DNA from: Gigantopelta aegis
Taxonomy: Eukaryota; Mollusca; Gastropoda; Neomphalida; Peltospiridae
Direction: 5' to 3'
Length of the DNA: 64,000 bases
Assembly: GCF_016097555.1 (NCBI RefSeq)
Contig: NC_054708.1
Span: 26,551,572 to 26,615,571, forward strand
Part shown: positions 22,801 to 34,800 of the stretch, in pieces
Layout: every line of letters begins with the position of its first letter
Numbering within the stretch: position 1 is the stretch's first letter
The notes under the pieces: generated by a model
What the model saw: the letters and a program-made list of their open reading frames with translations, nothing else
What the model was told of the DNA's origin: nothing
Databases searched by the model: none
Position numbers and translations under genes: made by a program

Positions 22801-25800
22801 ACAGCACTGATCAAGACTAATCTCAATAAGGAAATGTTTTATTTAACGATGCACTCAACACATTTTATTTATGGTTATATGGTGTCGGACATATGGTTAA
22901 GGACCACACAGATATTGAGGGAGGAAACCCGCTGTCGCCACTTCATGGGCTACTCTTTTCGATTAGCAGCAAGGGATCTTTTATATGCACCATCCCACAG
23001 ACAGGGTAGTACATACCATGTCCTTTGATATACCCATCGTGGTGCACTGGCTGGAACGAGAAATAGCCCAATGGGCCTACCGATGGAGATTGATCCCAGA
23101 CAGACTACGCATCGAGTGAGCGCTTTACCACTGGGCTACGTCCCACCCCTAGCTACACCAATGAGTTAAACACGAGAAGTAGCAATTTAACTAATTACAT
23201 GCAATCTAAGTGAAGAGTAACAGGTGATTCTGTTTAACAGTTTTCACAGTTCATTGACCAAACACACCATTGAAATACAAACGTCGACTCTGGATTGTTC
23301 TGGAAACTTTATGAAGTTCATTAGTCTCTGTCCTGGACAACCCAGCGGTCAGTGTCCAGGCGGGTGTGTTTGTAGCCCCACAGAATACAAGCACAATAAT
23401 GCATTAAAATGAAGCAAATAGTCTGAGATTTGTGTCACTGGGTGCCGCGACTGCAACAAAATTGTAGCGAGAAATCAAGTAAAGTCAAGATGGTTTCAAG
23501 ATATGAAATAAATTGCAATGAATAGTTGTGTTTGGTTGTTCGTGGGGTTTTTTTGTTTGTTGGTTTTTTTTGGTTTTTTAAACCTTCCGACTACTGCAGG
23601 CAAAACGTTACTCGATCAAGCTTACTGCATACAGTACATTAACTCATTCATATTTCCTGACTGGAAATAATAACAGAACAGCACTGATCGAGACTAATCT
23701 CAATAATGGCCGGTTTACAACAACAAAAAAAATTGCGTAAGAAGGAAGGAAATGTTTTATTTAACGACGCACTCAACACATTTTATTTACGGTTATATGG
23801 CGTCGGACATATGGTAAGGACCACACAGATATTGAGCGGTCAGTGTCCAGGCTGGTGTGTTTGTAGCCCCACAGAATACAAGCACAATAATGCATTACAG
23901 TGAAGTAAATAGTTCATTGACCGATCACACCACTTAAATACAAACGTCGACTCTGGATTGTTCTGGAAATTTTATGAAGCTCTTTACCATCTGTTTTGGA
24001 CATTCCAGCAGTCAGTGTCCAGGCTGATGTTTTTGTAGCCCCACAGGATACAAGCACAATAATGCATTAAACTGAAGAAAATAGTCTGAGATTTGTGTAA
24101 TTGGGTGCGGTGACTGCAACAAATTGTTGAGAGAAATCTAGTAAAGTCAAGATGGTTTCAGGACGTGAAATAAATTGCAATGAATAGTTGTGTTTGGTTG
24201 TTCATGTTTTTTGTTTGTTTGTTTGTTGGGTGTTTTTTGTTTTTTTTGTTTTTAACCTTCTGACTACTGCAGGCGAAATGTCGCTTGATCAAGCTTACGC
24301 ATACTCATTCATATTTCCCACCGTTTTACACACAACACTGACCAGAAATAATAATAGAACAGCACTGATCAAGACTAATCTCAATAAGGAAATGTTTTAT
24401 TTAACGATGCACTCAACACATTTTATTTATGGTTATATGGTGTCGGACATATGGTTAAGGACCACACAGATATTGAGGGAGGAAACCCGCTGTCGCTACT
24501 TCATGGGCTACTCTTTTCGATTAGCAGCAAGGAATCTTTTATATGCACCACCCCACAGATAGGGGATCGATACCAGACCGACCGCGCATCGAGCAAGCGC
24601 TTTACCACTGGGCTATGTCCCACCCCTGGCTACACCAATGAGTCAAACAGCAATTCTGTTTTTAACTGCTGTGAAACGGCCCAACGACGGCAATTCTGAA
24701 CCTGCCTATGCCATTTCCTTTGACTTTTGCAGCAAATAAACATGACTGAAAGGTTATTTAGATGTATGCAGACATACTTCAAATGTCAAATATTGGCAGA
24801 TAATGTACACCAGGTGTATACATTTTGCCATTGTTGAAAAGCTTTACCGATGGCACAGCAGTGCCTTCAGTGATGCTCTCTATCTATGGCAATTTATATC
24901 ACGACGACGGCAATTGCCATCGGTGCCTTAAGTTCGAGCCCAGTAATTCTGACACGTAGTCATCAGAGAAAACCCGCTAAATTTGTCCATTAGCAGCAAG
25001 GGATCTTTTATAGTCACTTTCCAAACAGACAGGACAGCAAATACCACAGCCGTTGACCAGTTGTGACCGGCCTCGGTGGCGTCGTGGTTGGGCCATCGGT
25101 CTACAGGCTGGTAGGTACTGGGTTCGGATCCCAGTCGAGGCATGGGATTTTTAATCCAGATACCGACTCCAAACCTTGAGCGAGTGCTCCACAAGGCTCA
25201 ATTGGTAGGTGTAAACCACTTGCACCGACCAGTGATCCATAACTGGTTCAACAAAGACCATGGTTTGTGCTATTCTGCCTGTGGGAGGCGCAAATAAAAG
25301 ATCCCTTGCTGCTAATCGGAAAGAGTAGCCCATGTAGTGGCGACAGCGGGTTTCCTCTCAAAATTTGTGTGGTCGTTAACCATATGTCTGACGCCACATA
25401 ACCGTAAATAAAATGTGTTGAGTGTGTCGTTAAATAAAACATTTCTTTCTTTCTGTTCCTGGTGTTTCTAATACCACAAAGTGCATTTTTAATATTTTTA
25501 AAAACGCACGTGCGTCTGAGAAGTAACATTTATGGAGTGGAGTTTTAGTCTGTTTTTAAGGGTATTTCACCGTTTTTACTTCACAGACTCTTGTTTCATT
25601 CTTTTATAACGTTATCCAATTTTTTGGGTGTGCACCCTCCTCTGGTTACTGATATTGAATATTTTGGTGTGCGCACCATTATGATTACACGTGTTGAAGC
25701 GCAAATAAAAGATCCCTTGCTGCTAATCGAAAAGAGTAGCCCATGTAGTGGTGACAGCAGGTTTCCTCCCTCAATATCTGTGTGGTCCTTAACCATATGT

Positions 25801-28800
25801 CTGACGCCATATAACCGTAAATAAAATGTGTTGAGTGCGTCGTTAAATAAAACATTTCTTTCTTTGACCAGTTGTGGTGCACTGGCTGGAATGAGAAATA
25901 AACCAATCAGTTGAATGGATCCACTGAGGTAGTTTGATCCTGTGACGCAAGCACCTCAGGCGAACACTCAACTGACTGAGCTATATCCTGCCCCCTGCTT
26001 AACTGAAATGCTATCAGAATGATGGTTTGCGTGAAATATTGAATGCTGTATTCAAGTTTTCTGGTAAAAAACGTAGATTTTTTCATTTCTACTCACCTCA
26101 GCCTTGTACATTTTAATTAAGCCTGAATTGACTTTCGCCCAGTTTGGTACCCCGCTGATATTCCACAACTGATTAGAATGCTCGGCAAATGGTCCAGTTT
26201 TAACCTGAGGTAAAAATAAAACAACCATAGATCACCGACTGAAAACAGAAAGTTAATATGTCACAGTCATTAGGGAAGGAGTGAGTTCAAAGTCTTTTAA
26301 TAATACCATATATTGCCGTGTATTAGCTGACTTTTGAAGTCAAGAAATACTTTCCAAAAGAAGAGAGTCTGTTTATACACAGAGACAATAAACTGGTTAA
26401 TAAAATCCTGATTGAAAACACTCCCGACTGTGCTTATAAATTTTGACTGCTTATGTAACAATAATATGTGCACAGTATAAATAAAACACCCAATCATGCA
26501 ATATTATGTACTTTTTTTATTCTTGAATGCATTTCAAATTTGATGAATAATAATAAAAATGTACTTGTTTAATTGTCATTTCAATGGTCAAAACGTGTTC
26601 TTTCCAACCGTCTGCCATCTTTGTTTGACAGAACCAGTCTTTCATACAGCAAATTTAAGATACAAAACAGTGTGTTTTCTTTAAAAAAGTATTATATTTC
26701 TAATATTATTGTTTTGTTGGGAGGGCACATTAAACTGTAAAGTAATGCCATAAATAAATTAAGCTCATTATTAACATTATCAACTGAAAAAAACATAACA
26801 TGAATTACACGACAATGATTACTCACTCAATTGTCACATGACCATACCATATGACAAGTGAACTAGTCTTGATCAGTTTATATTAGCTAGATCCTTCACT
26901 CCTGACACTTCCGTCTGTATCATTTTGTAAGCTCTTATCTGATTGGATCACACGATTTTGCCACCTGCCAGGCGTGGCTCTGACACTCGCCAAGTTCGCC
27001 AATTGTGAATTTTTAAAACAATTGGCGAATTTTATTTTCATTTGGCAAAATAATTTTATTTAATAATTGATATTCAAAATATCTGGGTTTCTGCCATTTT
27101 TGAAGTTTAATCAATAATTTGGTGAAATTTTCTGCTGATCCAGAGCTAACCCTACCTTTACTAGTGTGAACAACAATTACGGACCATAAAATCGGGGGGG
27201 GAGAGAGAGGGAGAGAACAGGGATTAAACATGCCTTAATGAGTTTTATAATTTAATTACTTATGTACAGTGATATGTTGTTACAGCTTGTTTATTTTCCT
27301 GTTATGATTTATCGGTGCTACGTTATTTTCGCATGGCATGGAATACGTTAGCATCGCGTTAACGATTACCGTGAATAATTAAAGGGGAAAAAATATAATG
27401 AAAAAGAAAAGCACAAGTCTATTTGTTGACAGTATTATTGAAATCAATACAATGTACAACTAGACAAAAGATGACTTCGGCTTATACACGAGGCCGATGA
27501 TTTTGTACTTGATATTTAGGGTTAAACTAAGAGGTCGGCTTATACAAGGAGGCTGCTAATACACAGCAATATATGGTAAATAAAATTTTAAAAAATAAAT
27601 AATAATAATAAAAAAATAATAAAAAAAAATAATAATAAAAAAATAATAAATATGATGGAAGGATGGATGAATGGATGGATGGATGGATGAATGGATAGGT
27701 GGAAGGATGGATGGATGGATGGAAGGAGGGATGGATGGATGGGTGGATGGAGGGATTGATGGAAAGATACATGGATGGATGGAACAATGGTTGGAACTGA
27801 TGTATGAATGAGTACAACAGATATATAAATACATATAATATTCTAAATTTATCTTGCTTGCTTGAAAGTAAAAACAAACATAATGATTATCTCCTAATGT
27901 TTTACTCTAACTAGGCAATAAAAAAATATTTGGGTGGATTTTAACGTTATTTTATTATACAGTCTCGGGATCTCTGGTTAGAGCCTTATGTGCTTCTTAG
28001 CATGAAGGGGATTAAGTAAGTTAGTTATGATACAGTTAACCTTTAAATATATGAACATGTATGTAAATATTTTTACAGAGAAACAAAATACAAGACAAAC
28101 CTCGTTGATGTATTTGATGCATGATAAGAACATGTAATCCTTACTGAAGTGTTCGTAAATTTCTGGCTTCACAAAAGATTTGGGAAATATTCTAGGATGA
28201 TCTGAAATAATAAACATTTTTATAAGTAGGGCTTGAAGTAATAACTTTGGCCTAATTATAATAGCAATAATGCTTTAGTTTGTTTAATAAGTAGGCATTA
28301 TAAAAACAAAAAACAAAACAAAATCAATTAAGAAAAAGTTTAAAGTCTGTTTTCTTTAGCACCACTAGACCACATTTATTTATTAATCACTGGCTATTGG
28401 ATGTCAAACATTTGGTAATTTTGAAATATAGTCTTAGGAAGGAAACCCGCTAGTTTTCCATTAGTAGCAAGGGATCTTTTATATGCACCATCCCACAGAC
28501 AGGATAGTATATACCACTGCCTTTGATATATACCAGTCGTTGAACACCGAAAAATAGCCCAATAGGCCCACCGATGGGGATGGATCCCAGACTGACCAGG
28601 TAATTAAATGAGAGCTTTACCACTGGGCTACATCCCGCCCCTGAATTAAAAAGAAACTTACTTATAAGTTGAGAACTCCCAAATAAAAAAGGTAGAAAAT
28701 GATAATCATCCAAACTCCACACCCCGTGACTTCCTGCTGGCTCCATCCGATACACAGTCTGAAGTTTCCGCACAACAATCAGATACCTGTAGAAACAGTT

Positions 28801-31800
28801 TAAACAGAGAAAACATAAGGTGTGTTCTCCTTTTTAAATACTTCACCTGTCCTCAAAACAAATGCAACTTCCCGTAGGGATAGTAGTGAGGTTCAAACAT
28901 TCCAACAGCCAATGACATGGCCTACTAAAATTCTTCTACTGTACACTCCCTGTTCCAGTCAAGTGACTGTAATTTCCTTTTTTTCCCGAGCAAATCGCAC
29001 AGAGAACTGGAAGCAGGGAGGCCTGGGTGGGTATAAACCCTTGAGGACAGATGAAGTATCTAAAAAAGAGAAAACGCCTTAAGTTTTCTCCAATTTCTTT
29101 TCCTCTTCACATGTCCTCAAAACAAATGCAGCAATCACCAGAAGGCTCTGAAGATGTATTCATCGTCTCCCCATGGAAGAGTTGGCCAACCATGATAAGC
29201 CCCCCTCCATGGGATGCCCGTAATAGACCGTAACAGTGATGTTAGAAACAACAACAGTGATGGTGGCATCTGTCAGCGGAATGGCAAGCATAGCCCTCAT
29301 GTACCTCAGTGGACCTGGAACCAGCCGTCCATTCTCTATTAGGGTTCTGACAGGGTGGGAAGGTGCAGCCACCAGGGACGCAGGTGTTTGGTAACCTCCC
29401 AATGCATTGGAGTGTTAATAAAAACATCAACAACATTATGGGTGCATCCATCAGAACATTGAACTAAACAGCCTCCTGTGTTTTCTTTCTAGTACGCCAA
29501 GTTACTGTTAGCTCAATAAGTGGAAACATGTCGTCAAAGTGCAGTGCACAAGGACTAATGTTATTCTGACAAAAGTCCTGTCACCAAACCAGTGCGTTAA
29601 CTTTAGAATGGTGCAGCACACAAATGTCACAACGAGTCCTCAATTGTTGATTCGTTGTACAGTTCATTGTGCAGTCCTTGACAGAACATCAGTGGTGATG
29701 AGGATGGCCTGTGTTCACCAGATGTTGCACTGCGACCACCGGACCCAGATGATGGAATCCCTCAACATCTTCTGTGTGGATACATCCTGCAGATAGTAGT
29801 TTGTGAAGACAAAAGCAGTAGCCCCAAAACACCTTCAATGGGCGTCTTAGATGAAACAGGTGGAGATAACTCTATTCCAGATGGCGCGACGATCGACAGG
29901 GTCCCAGAAAGCTGGTTTGTCTCTGACTGGCTTCAGGTTATAAGCGACCAACTGAATGACTTGAAATTACGTATCAGTTTGTTTTAACAGTAAAGTAATA
30001 TTTTAAATATCAGAATGTGTTTTGTTGCATTTTTCTTATTGTTTATCTAATTGGGAAAAGTACATAAACAAATTTTGGGTGGCAAAGTTGAGTTTTTATG
30101 CGGCAAAGTGTACCCATGCACACGTTTTTATACAGTATCAACACGAACGCACTGAGTATTATACAAAATATATATTTATTACCTTTAATGTTAATGTCTT
30201 TTCCACCATATCTAAGTATATAAAATACTAGACCGCCCTGTGTAGGAACGTCCTGTATAGAGCCGTCATCACTATATATATATATTTTTTTTTGTTTAAT
30301 ACTACACACCCACACGTTATACCATCGACGTCCCAAACTGCGTTCACCTAACAACAAAAACACGAATACGATATTTACGGAAATATTATTCTACATTTTT
30401 CAGCTACGATACGTGTAAAAAAATAGATTTTAATCATTTAACGTAAAATAATCAACAATTTGGATGTAAAACAAATCCATTCTAGTAAACAAAAGTGAAA
30501 CACCCTACAGTAAACAGGAAAAAGTGCGACGTTTCTAACTGCGTTCAGGCGCATGCGTTTGCAAAAAGTATCGTAATGCGCATGTGCAGTTTATCATTTT
30601 CCATTTTTAAGACAACTACATGAAAAAATATATGTTTCTTAATTAGGTACAGTTGCCGAACACTTAATTTATTCAATTGTTTTAAAGGAAAAATGTCCGC
30701 GTTTTATCAACACATCGCTCACACTTGATGTCAATACTGACAGGCATTATGTCCATACCTGCGCATATTTTGTAAAATATTTTTTTTTTTTAATGAATTG
30801 ATTCTAAATTAACAAAATTTATATACTCAAAATTATTTACAACTGTTATGAATGGATTATGAATACTATTCACTACAATAGAGGCACAAAAATGTAGCAT
30901 ACCTTTTGCAGATCGAATATAATAATTGAAAACAAATTCTAACAACAGAGGTCCTAAAAATCATAAACATTAAATTTTTTGGCCTTGTTGATCTGGCACG
31001 TGTGAGGTCATGTGACACGCACCGAATGTTAATTCATCTTTCTCCATTTTAAGTCAATTTCTACGAGTCACGTGGACCCCATATCGGTAATTTTAAGGAA
31101 TAAACAAAAACGACTTAGTAAAATTAATGGTTTTAGGGGTTTGTAAAGTTTTGTATTTAGATACTTACTTTTCTTAACTTTATTGTTTATAAAAATGTTC
31201 CTGAACTGTGAAGAAAAACCGTATACATGAACGACATGCCGATGACAACAAATCGGATGTTGATTGCGCGAACCGTGCACGAGAAAACAAAGTGAACGGA
31301 ATTTGAAGCATAACGCAGTTAGGGACGTTGACGATATAACAAAAACAATCCCGGCTTTTCATATATATTTTATTGATTATTATCCACAATATACATATAT
31401 TTTCTTTATTATTACTGACTTCCCCCCTCATATCTCAGTACACGTGTAGACAAACGTCAACTGGTAACCATTCACTGCAGTGTATACTATAGACCGTCAT
31501 GTGCAGAACCGTGCTGTGTAGGAACGTCAACACTATATATATTTTTTAATACTCGCACACGCATATGTTAAATATATATTCTTTTTTTCCCCGAGTATTA
31601 TCCAAAATATACATATATTTTCTTTATATACAAAATATATATTTATTCCCTTTACTGTTAATGTGTTTTCCACCATATCTAAGTATATAAAATACTAGAC
31701 CGCCCTGTGTAGGAACGATACAAAATATATATTTATTCCCTTTACTGTTAATGTGTTTTCCACCATATCTAAGTATATAAAATACTAGACCGCCCTGTGT

Positions 31801-34800
31801 AGGAACGTACTGTACAGAGCCGTCATCATTATATATATTTTTAATACTATTATCCACAATATACATATATTTTCTTTATTATTATTCACTGCAGCGTATA
31901 CTATAGACCGTCCTGTACAGAGCCGATAAGGTTTCGGTCCCTTATGATCGTGATATAACAAAGAATGACAAAGCAATGAAAAAATACAGCTATTGTCCTA
32001 GTTTGTTGGACCCTGACGAGTGACGCGCCACCTGTTTTATTATCTCCCCTGTTCTGAGCTAAGACGCCCATTGGTAATAGGTGTGTTACAGTGCAACCAT
32101 AGCAGCAAGTGCATGTAGTTCATGCGGCTTGGATGCCAATGGTGGAGGTAATCCTTCATGATTGGTAAGAACAAACGATTGTGGAACATATCCAAGTAGC
32201 CACAGTGTTCTTAGTGATATCTTTCAAGTGGCTCTGGTTATGGTTACATGAGAGAAACATTTGATGTGAGAGAAAAAATATGTTCTCTCAATGTAGTGCT
32301 TTAGGGCTCGAACAGGACATAATGACAAGTCCTCGACATTGTGTGGCCCCACAATGGAGGAGAGTGCTTGTATAGAGTAGGTTTGATTAAGACAAAGAGC
32401 AAAAAGGAAAGACGTCCAAACCACACATGTAAAGGAAAAAGAAGAAGTTACAGTTACGTGATCACAACAGGAAGGAGTGTACAGTAGAAGAATTTTAGGC
32501 CATCCCATTGGCTGTTGGGATGTTCAAACCAGACTACTATCCATAGGGGAATATGCATTTGTTTTGAGGACAGGTGAAGAGGAAAAGAAATATATTATTC
32601 AAATTTCACTTTGGTGCATCAAAATATAGACACATATATCAGGGTTGAAAATTAGTAGTCGCCTTTATTGGCTAAGGACAACTATTTTTTTTACAAAGGT
32701 AGTCCGTTTGGAGACCATCGATTTTAGTGTCTGGCGAGTAGGGTACTAGTTAAAAAAGAAACACACCGATACTGAATGTGACAAAACACACCACATCTAT
32801 GTTGGCGCAAAATACAGATCTGGCAACAGAATACCTAGAACATGTTCTACATTTTGAGTGCCAACATAATGAATAAAGATAAAATTCATATAAAAAAATT
32901 TATTTATTACGTTTTAAAGCCATACTGTCTCAAATAACATTTTATTAGGGGTAAAAGTGCAGTGTAAATTAAAACAAAAATTCTTTACAAATTACCATCA
33001 AACTGCATAGGTTAACTCTTTTGTCGTGTGTGTGATACAAGTTTTAAGGCAATTGATGGAACATCCAAGGTAATCTGAATGACACAACCATAATACATCA
33101 TCAGGGCCGTATCTCTGCACAAAGTAAGAGTTGAATGGGCATTTGGCCAAACAGTGGATGATTCCATGGATATCCATCAAGAACAGCCACTCCTGAGCAA
33201 ATGATTTGCTGGGAATTTCACCCCTCTTGTATCACCACAAAGTTTATTAAATCCCTCTTGCATCGACACAGAGGACTGCCACTCTCAGGCTAGTTTACTA
33301 AAGCACGCGCTGTTCTACGGTCTGTTTCTACTGCATTATATTTTACCCTGTAATGAAAATGAGATTTAGTATGTTTAATTTAATGGTACTTTGTAAAGAA
33401 ACATGTTTACATATACTGAATTTCTTTTTATTTCTTTTTTTTTTTGAGTTGGTATAGGTTTAAAACTTAACAACATGTTTTTATATCAATTTTTACTTGA
33501 TTCATTATGATGTTAAACGTCAATTCATTGGGTTTTGTTTAACATACGTGTAAACAGTTATTAAACAAAAAACACTATAGTTTTAATTTTACCCAATGTA
33601 ATAATTGGAGGACTAGTTGAATTTGACAAGGGCCAGTAAGATTTTTCTTCAACTGGCCCTGCTGGCAACCTTGGTTTTCATGTTAATTTTCAACCCTGAT
33701 ATATATGTTAAGCAGTTACCAGAGATTTTTATATAAGCTATACCAAATAATTTGCCATCCGTCAAATTACATGTAGATCATGTACCCTAAAAACTGAAGT
33801 AGTGTTTGGAGAATATAAATCATAATACTTAAACTGCTTAAAAATGTTTACATCCCAGTACTGTCCGACACCAAGAGTGAGTTTTAACAGCCTCTACACT
33901 GACTTCTCTCTCACTAACAACTGATTTTCAACCGACTTGAGGCAGACAGCCCAGAGGGGTATTCCCAGGACAGTGTATATGAACTGTAGTTGAATATAAG
34001 CTCAAAAATGAACTTGAAGTGAATGATGTTCTAAATTTAATATGCAAATGAAATTAGATATACTTAAGCAGTTTAAGTTTGTTTTGTTTAACTGGATTAA
34101 TCAATCATCGGCTGTTGGATGTCAAACATTTGGTAATTCTGACTCGTAGTCATCACAGGAAACCTGCTACATTTTTCCTAACACAGCAAGGGATTTGTTA
34201 TATGCACTTTTCCAGACAGGAAAGCACATACCACAGCCTTTGACCAGTTGTGGTGCACTGTTTGGAATGAGAAAAAATCCAATCAGTTGAATGGATCAAC
34301 TGAGATGATTCGATCCTGCGACGCATGCACCTCAGGCAAGCACTTAACTGACTGAGGTAAATCCTGCCATTATATACTTGAGCAATGCACAATCGAAACA
34401 ATTATTCTTACAATTTCCAGAGGTCTGTATTGGATGTAAACATTTCATTGGTAACTCTGACATGTAGTCTTCTGGGGAACACACTGCATTTTTCCATTAG
34501 TAGCAAGGGATCTTTGATATGCACTTTACCACAGACAGGACAACACACACCATGGCATTTTATACTCTAGTCATAGGGCAATGTTTGGGATGGGAAAACA
34601 CTCAATCAGAGAATGAGACCATGACAGTGGTTCGAGCGTATGACCTAATGCACACAAGGTGATGGAAAGATGGAAAGGAAAGGAAAGGAAATGTTATATT
34701 TAACGACGCACTCAACACATTTTATTTACGGTTATATGGCATAAGACATATTGTTACGGACCATACAGATATTGAGGGAGGAAACCCACTGTCGCCACTT

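Larger units (their letters stand above)
20745..24640 (+). repeat. tandem duplication array inside a PTPA intron
   Basis: Two near-identical 1.56-kb units (about 21276-22833 and 22834-24388) plus a partial third (to about 24640). Each unit contains two copies of a ~500-bp subunit beginning GACTCTGGATTGTTCTGGAA, through CCTGGACAACCCAGCGGTCA, to GAGACTAATCTCAATAA, followed by a reversed alpha SINE. The SINE is full in one position and truncated in the other (about 22190-22275 and 23748-23835). A founder subunit lies at 20750-21265. Several open frames recur with an offset of 1558-1560, which only reflects the duplication. Confidence 0.85.
28815..32595 (-). mobile_element. DIRS-like tyrosine-recombinase retrotransposon, internally deleted
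   Basis: Element in a PTPA intron, read right to left. Both ends carry inverted copies of one terminal sequence (28815-28990 and 32440-32595). An internal complementary region at 29041-29125 matches the outer edges of both termini. The only coding left is a tyrosine recombinase in two pieces (32345-32074 and 29835-29500), split by a later insertion. The gag, reverse transcriptase and RNase H region is missing, since the 5' terminal sequence runs directly into the recombinase. Inverted termini plus an internal complementary region is the DIRS hallmark. No target duplication is expected or seen. Confidence 0.75.

Noticed and set aside
22630..23028. 132-residue protein repeated at 24188
   Set aside because: The frame runs through a T-rich spacer and a reversed SINE; recurrence is due to tandem duplication.
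27527..27877. Proline/serine/histidine-rich protein
   Set aside because: Translation of a (GGAT)n simple repeat in a PTPA intron.
29160..29402. 80-residue minus-strand frame as a reverse transcriptase or RNase H part of the DIRS element
   Set aside because: It lies downstream of the recombinase in the element's orientation, where DIRS elements have no polymerase, and no YxDD or RNase H motif is visible.
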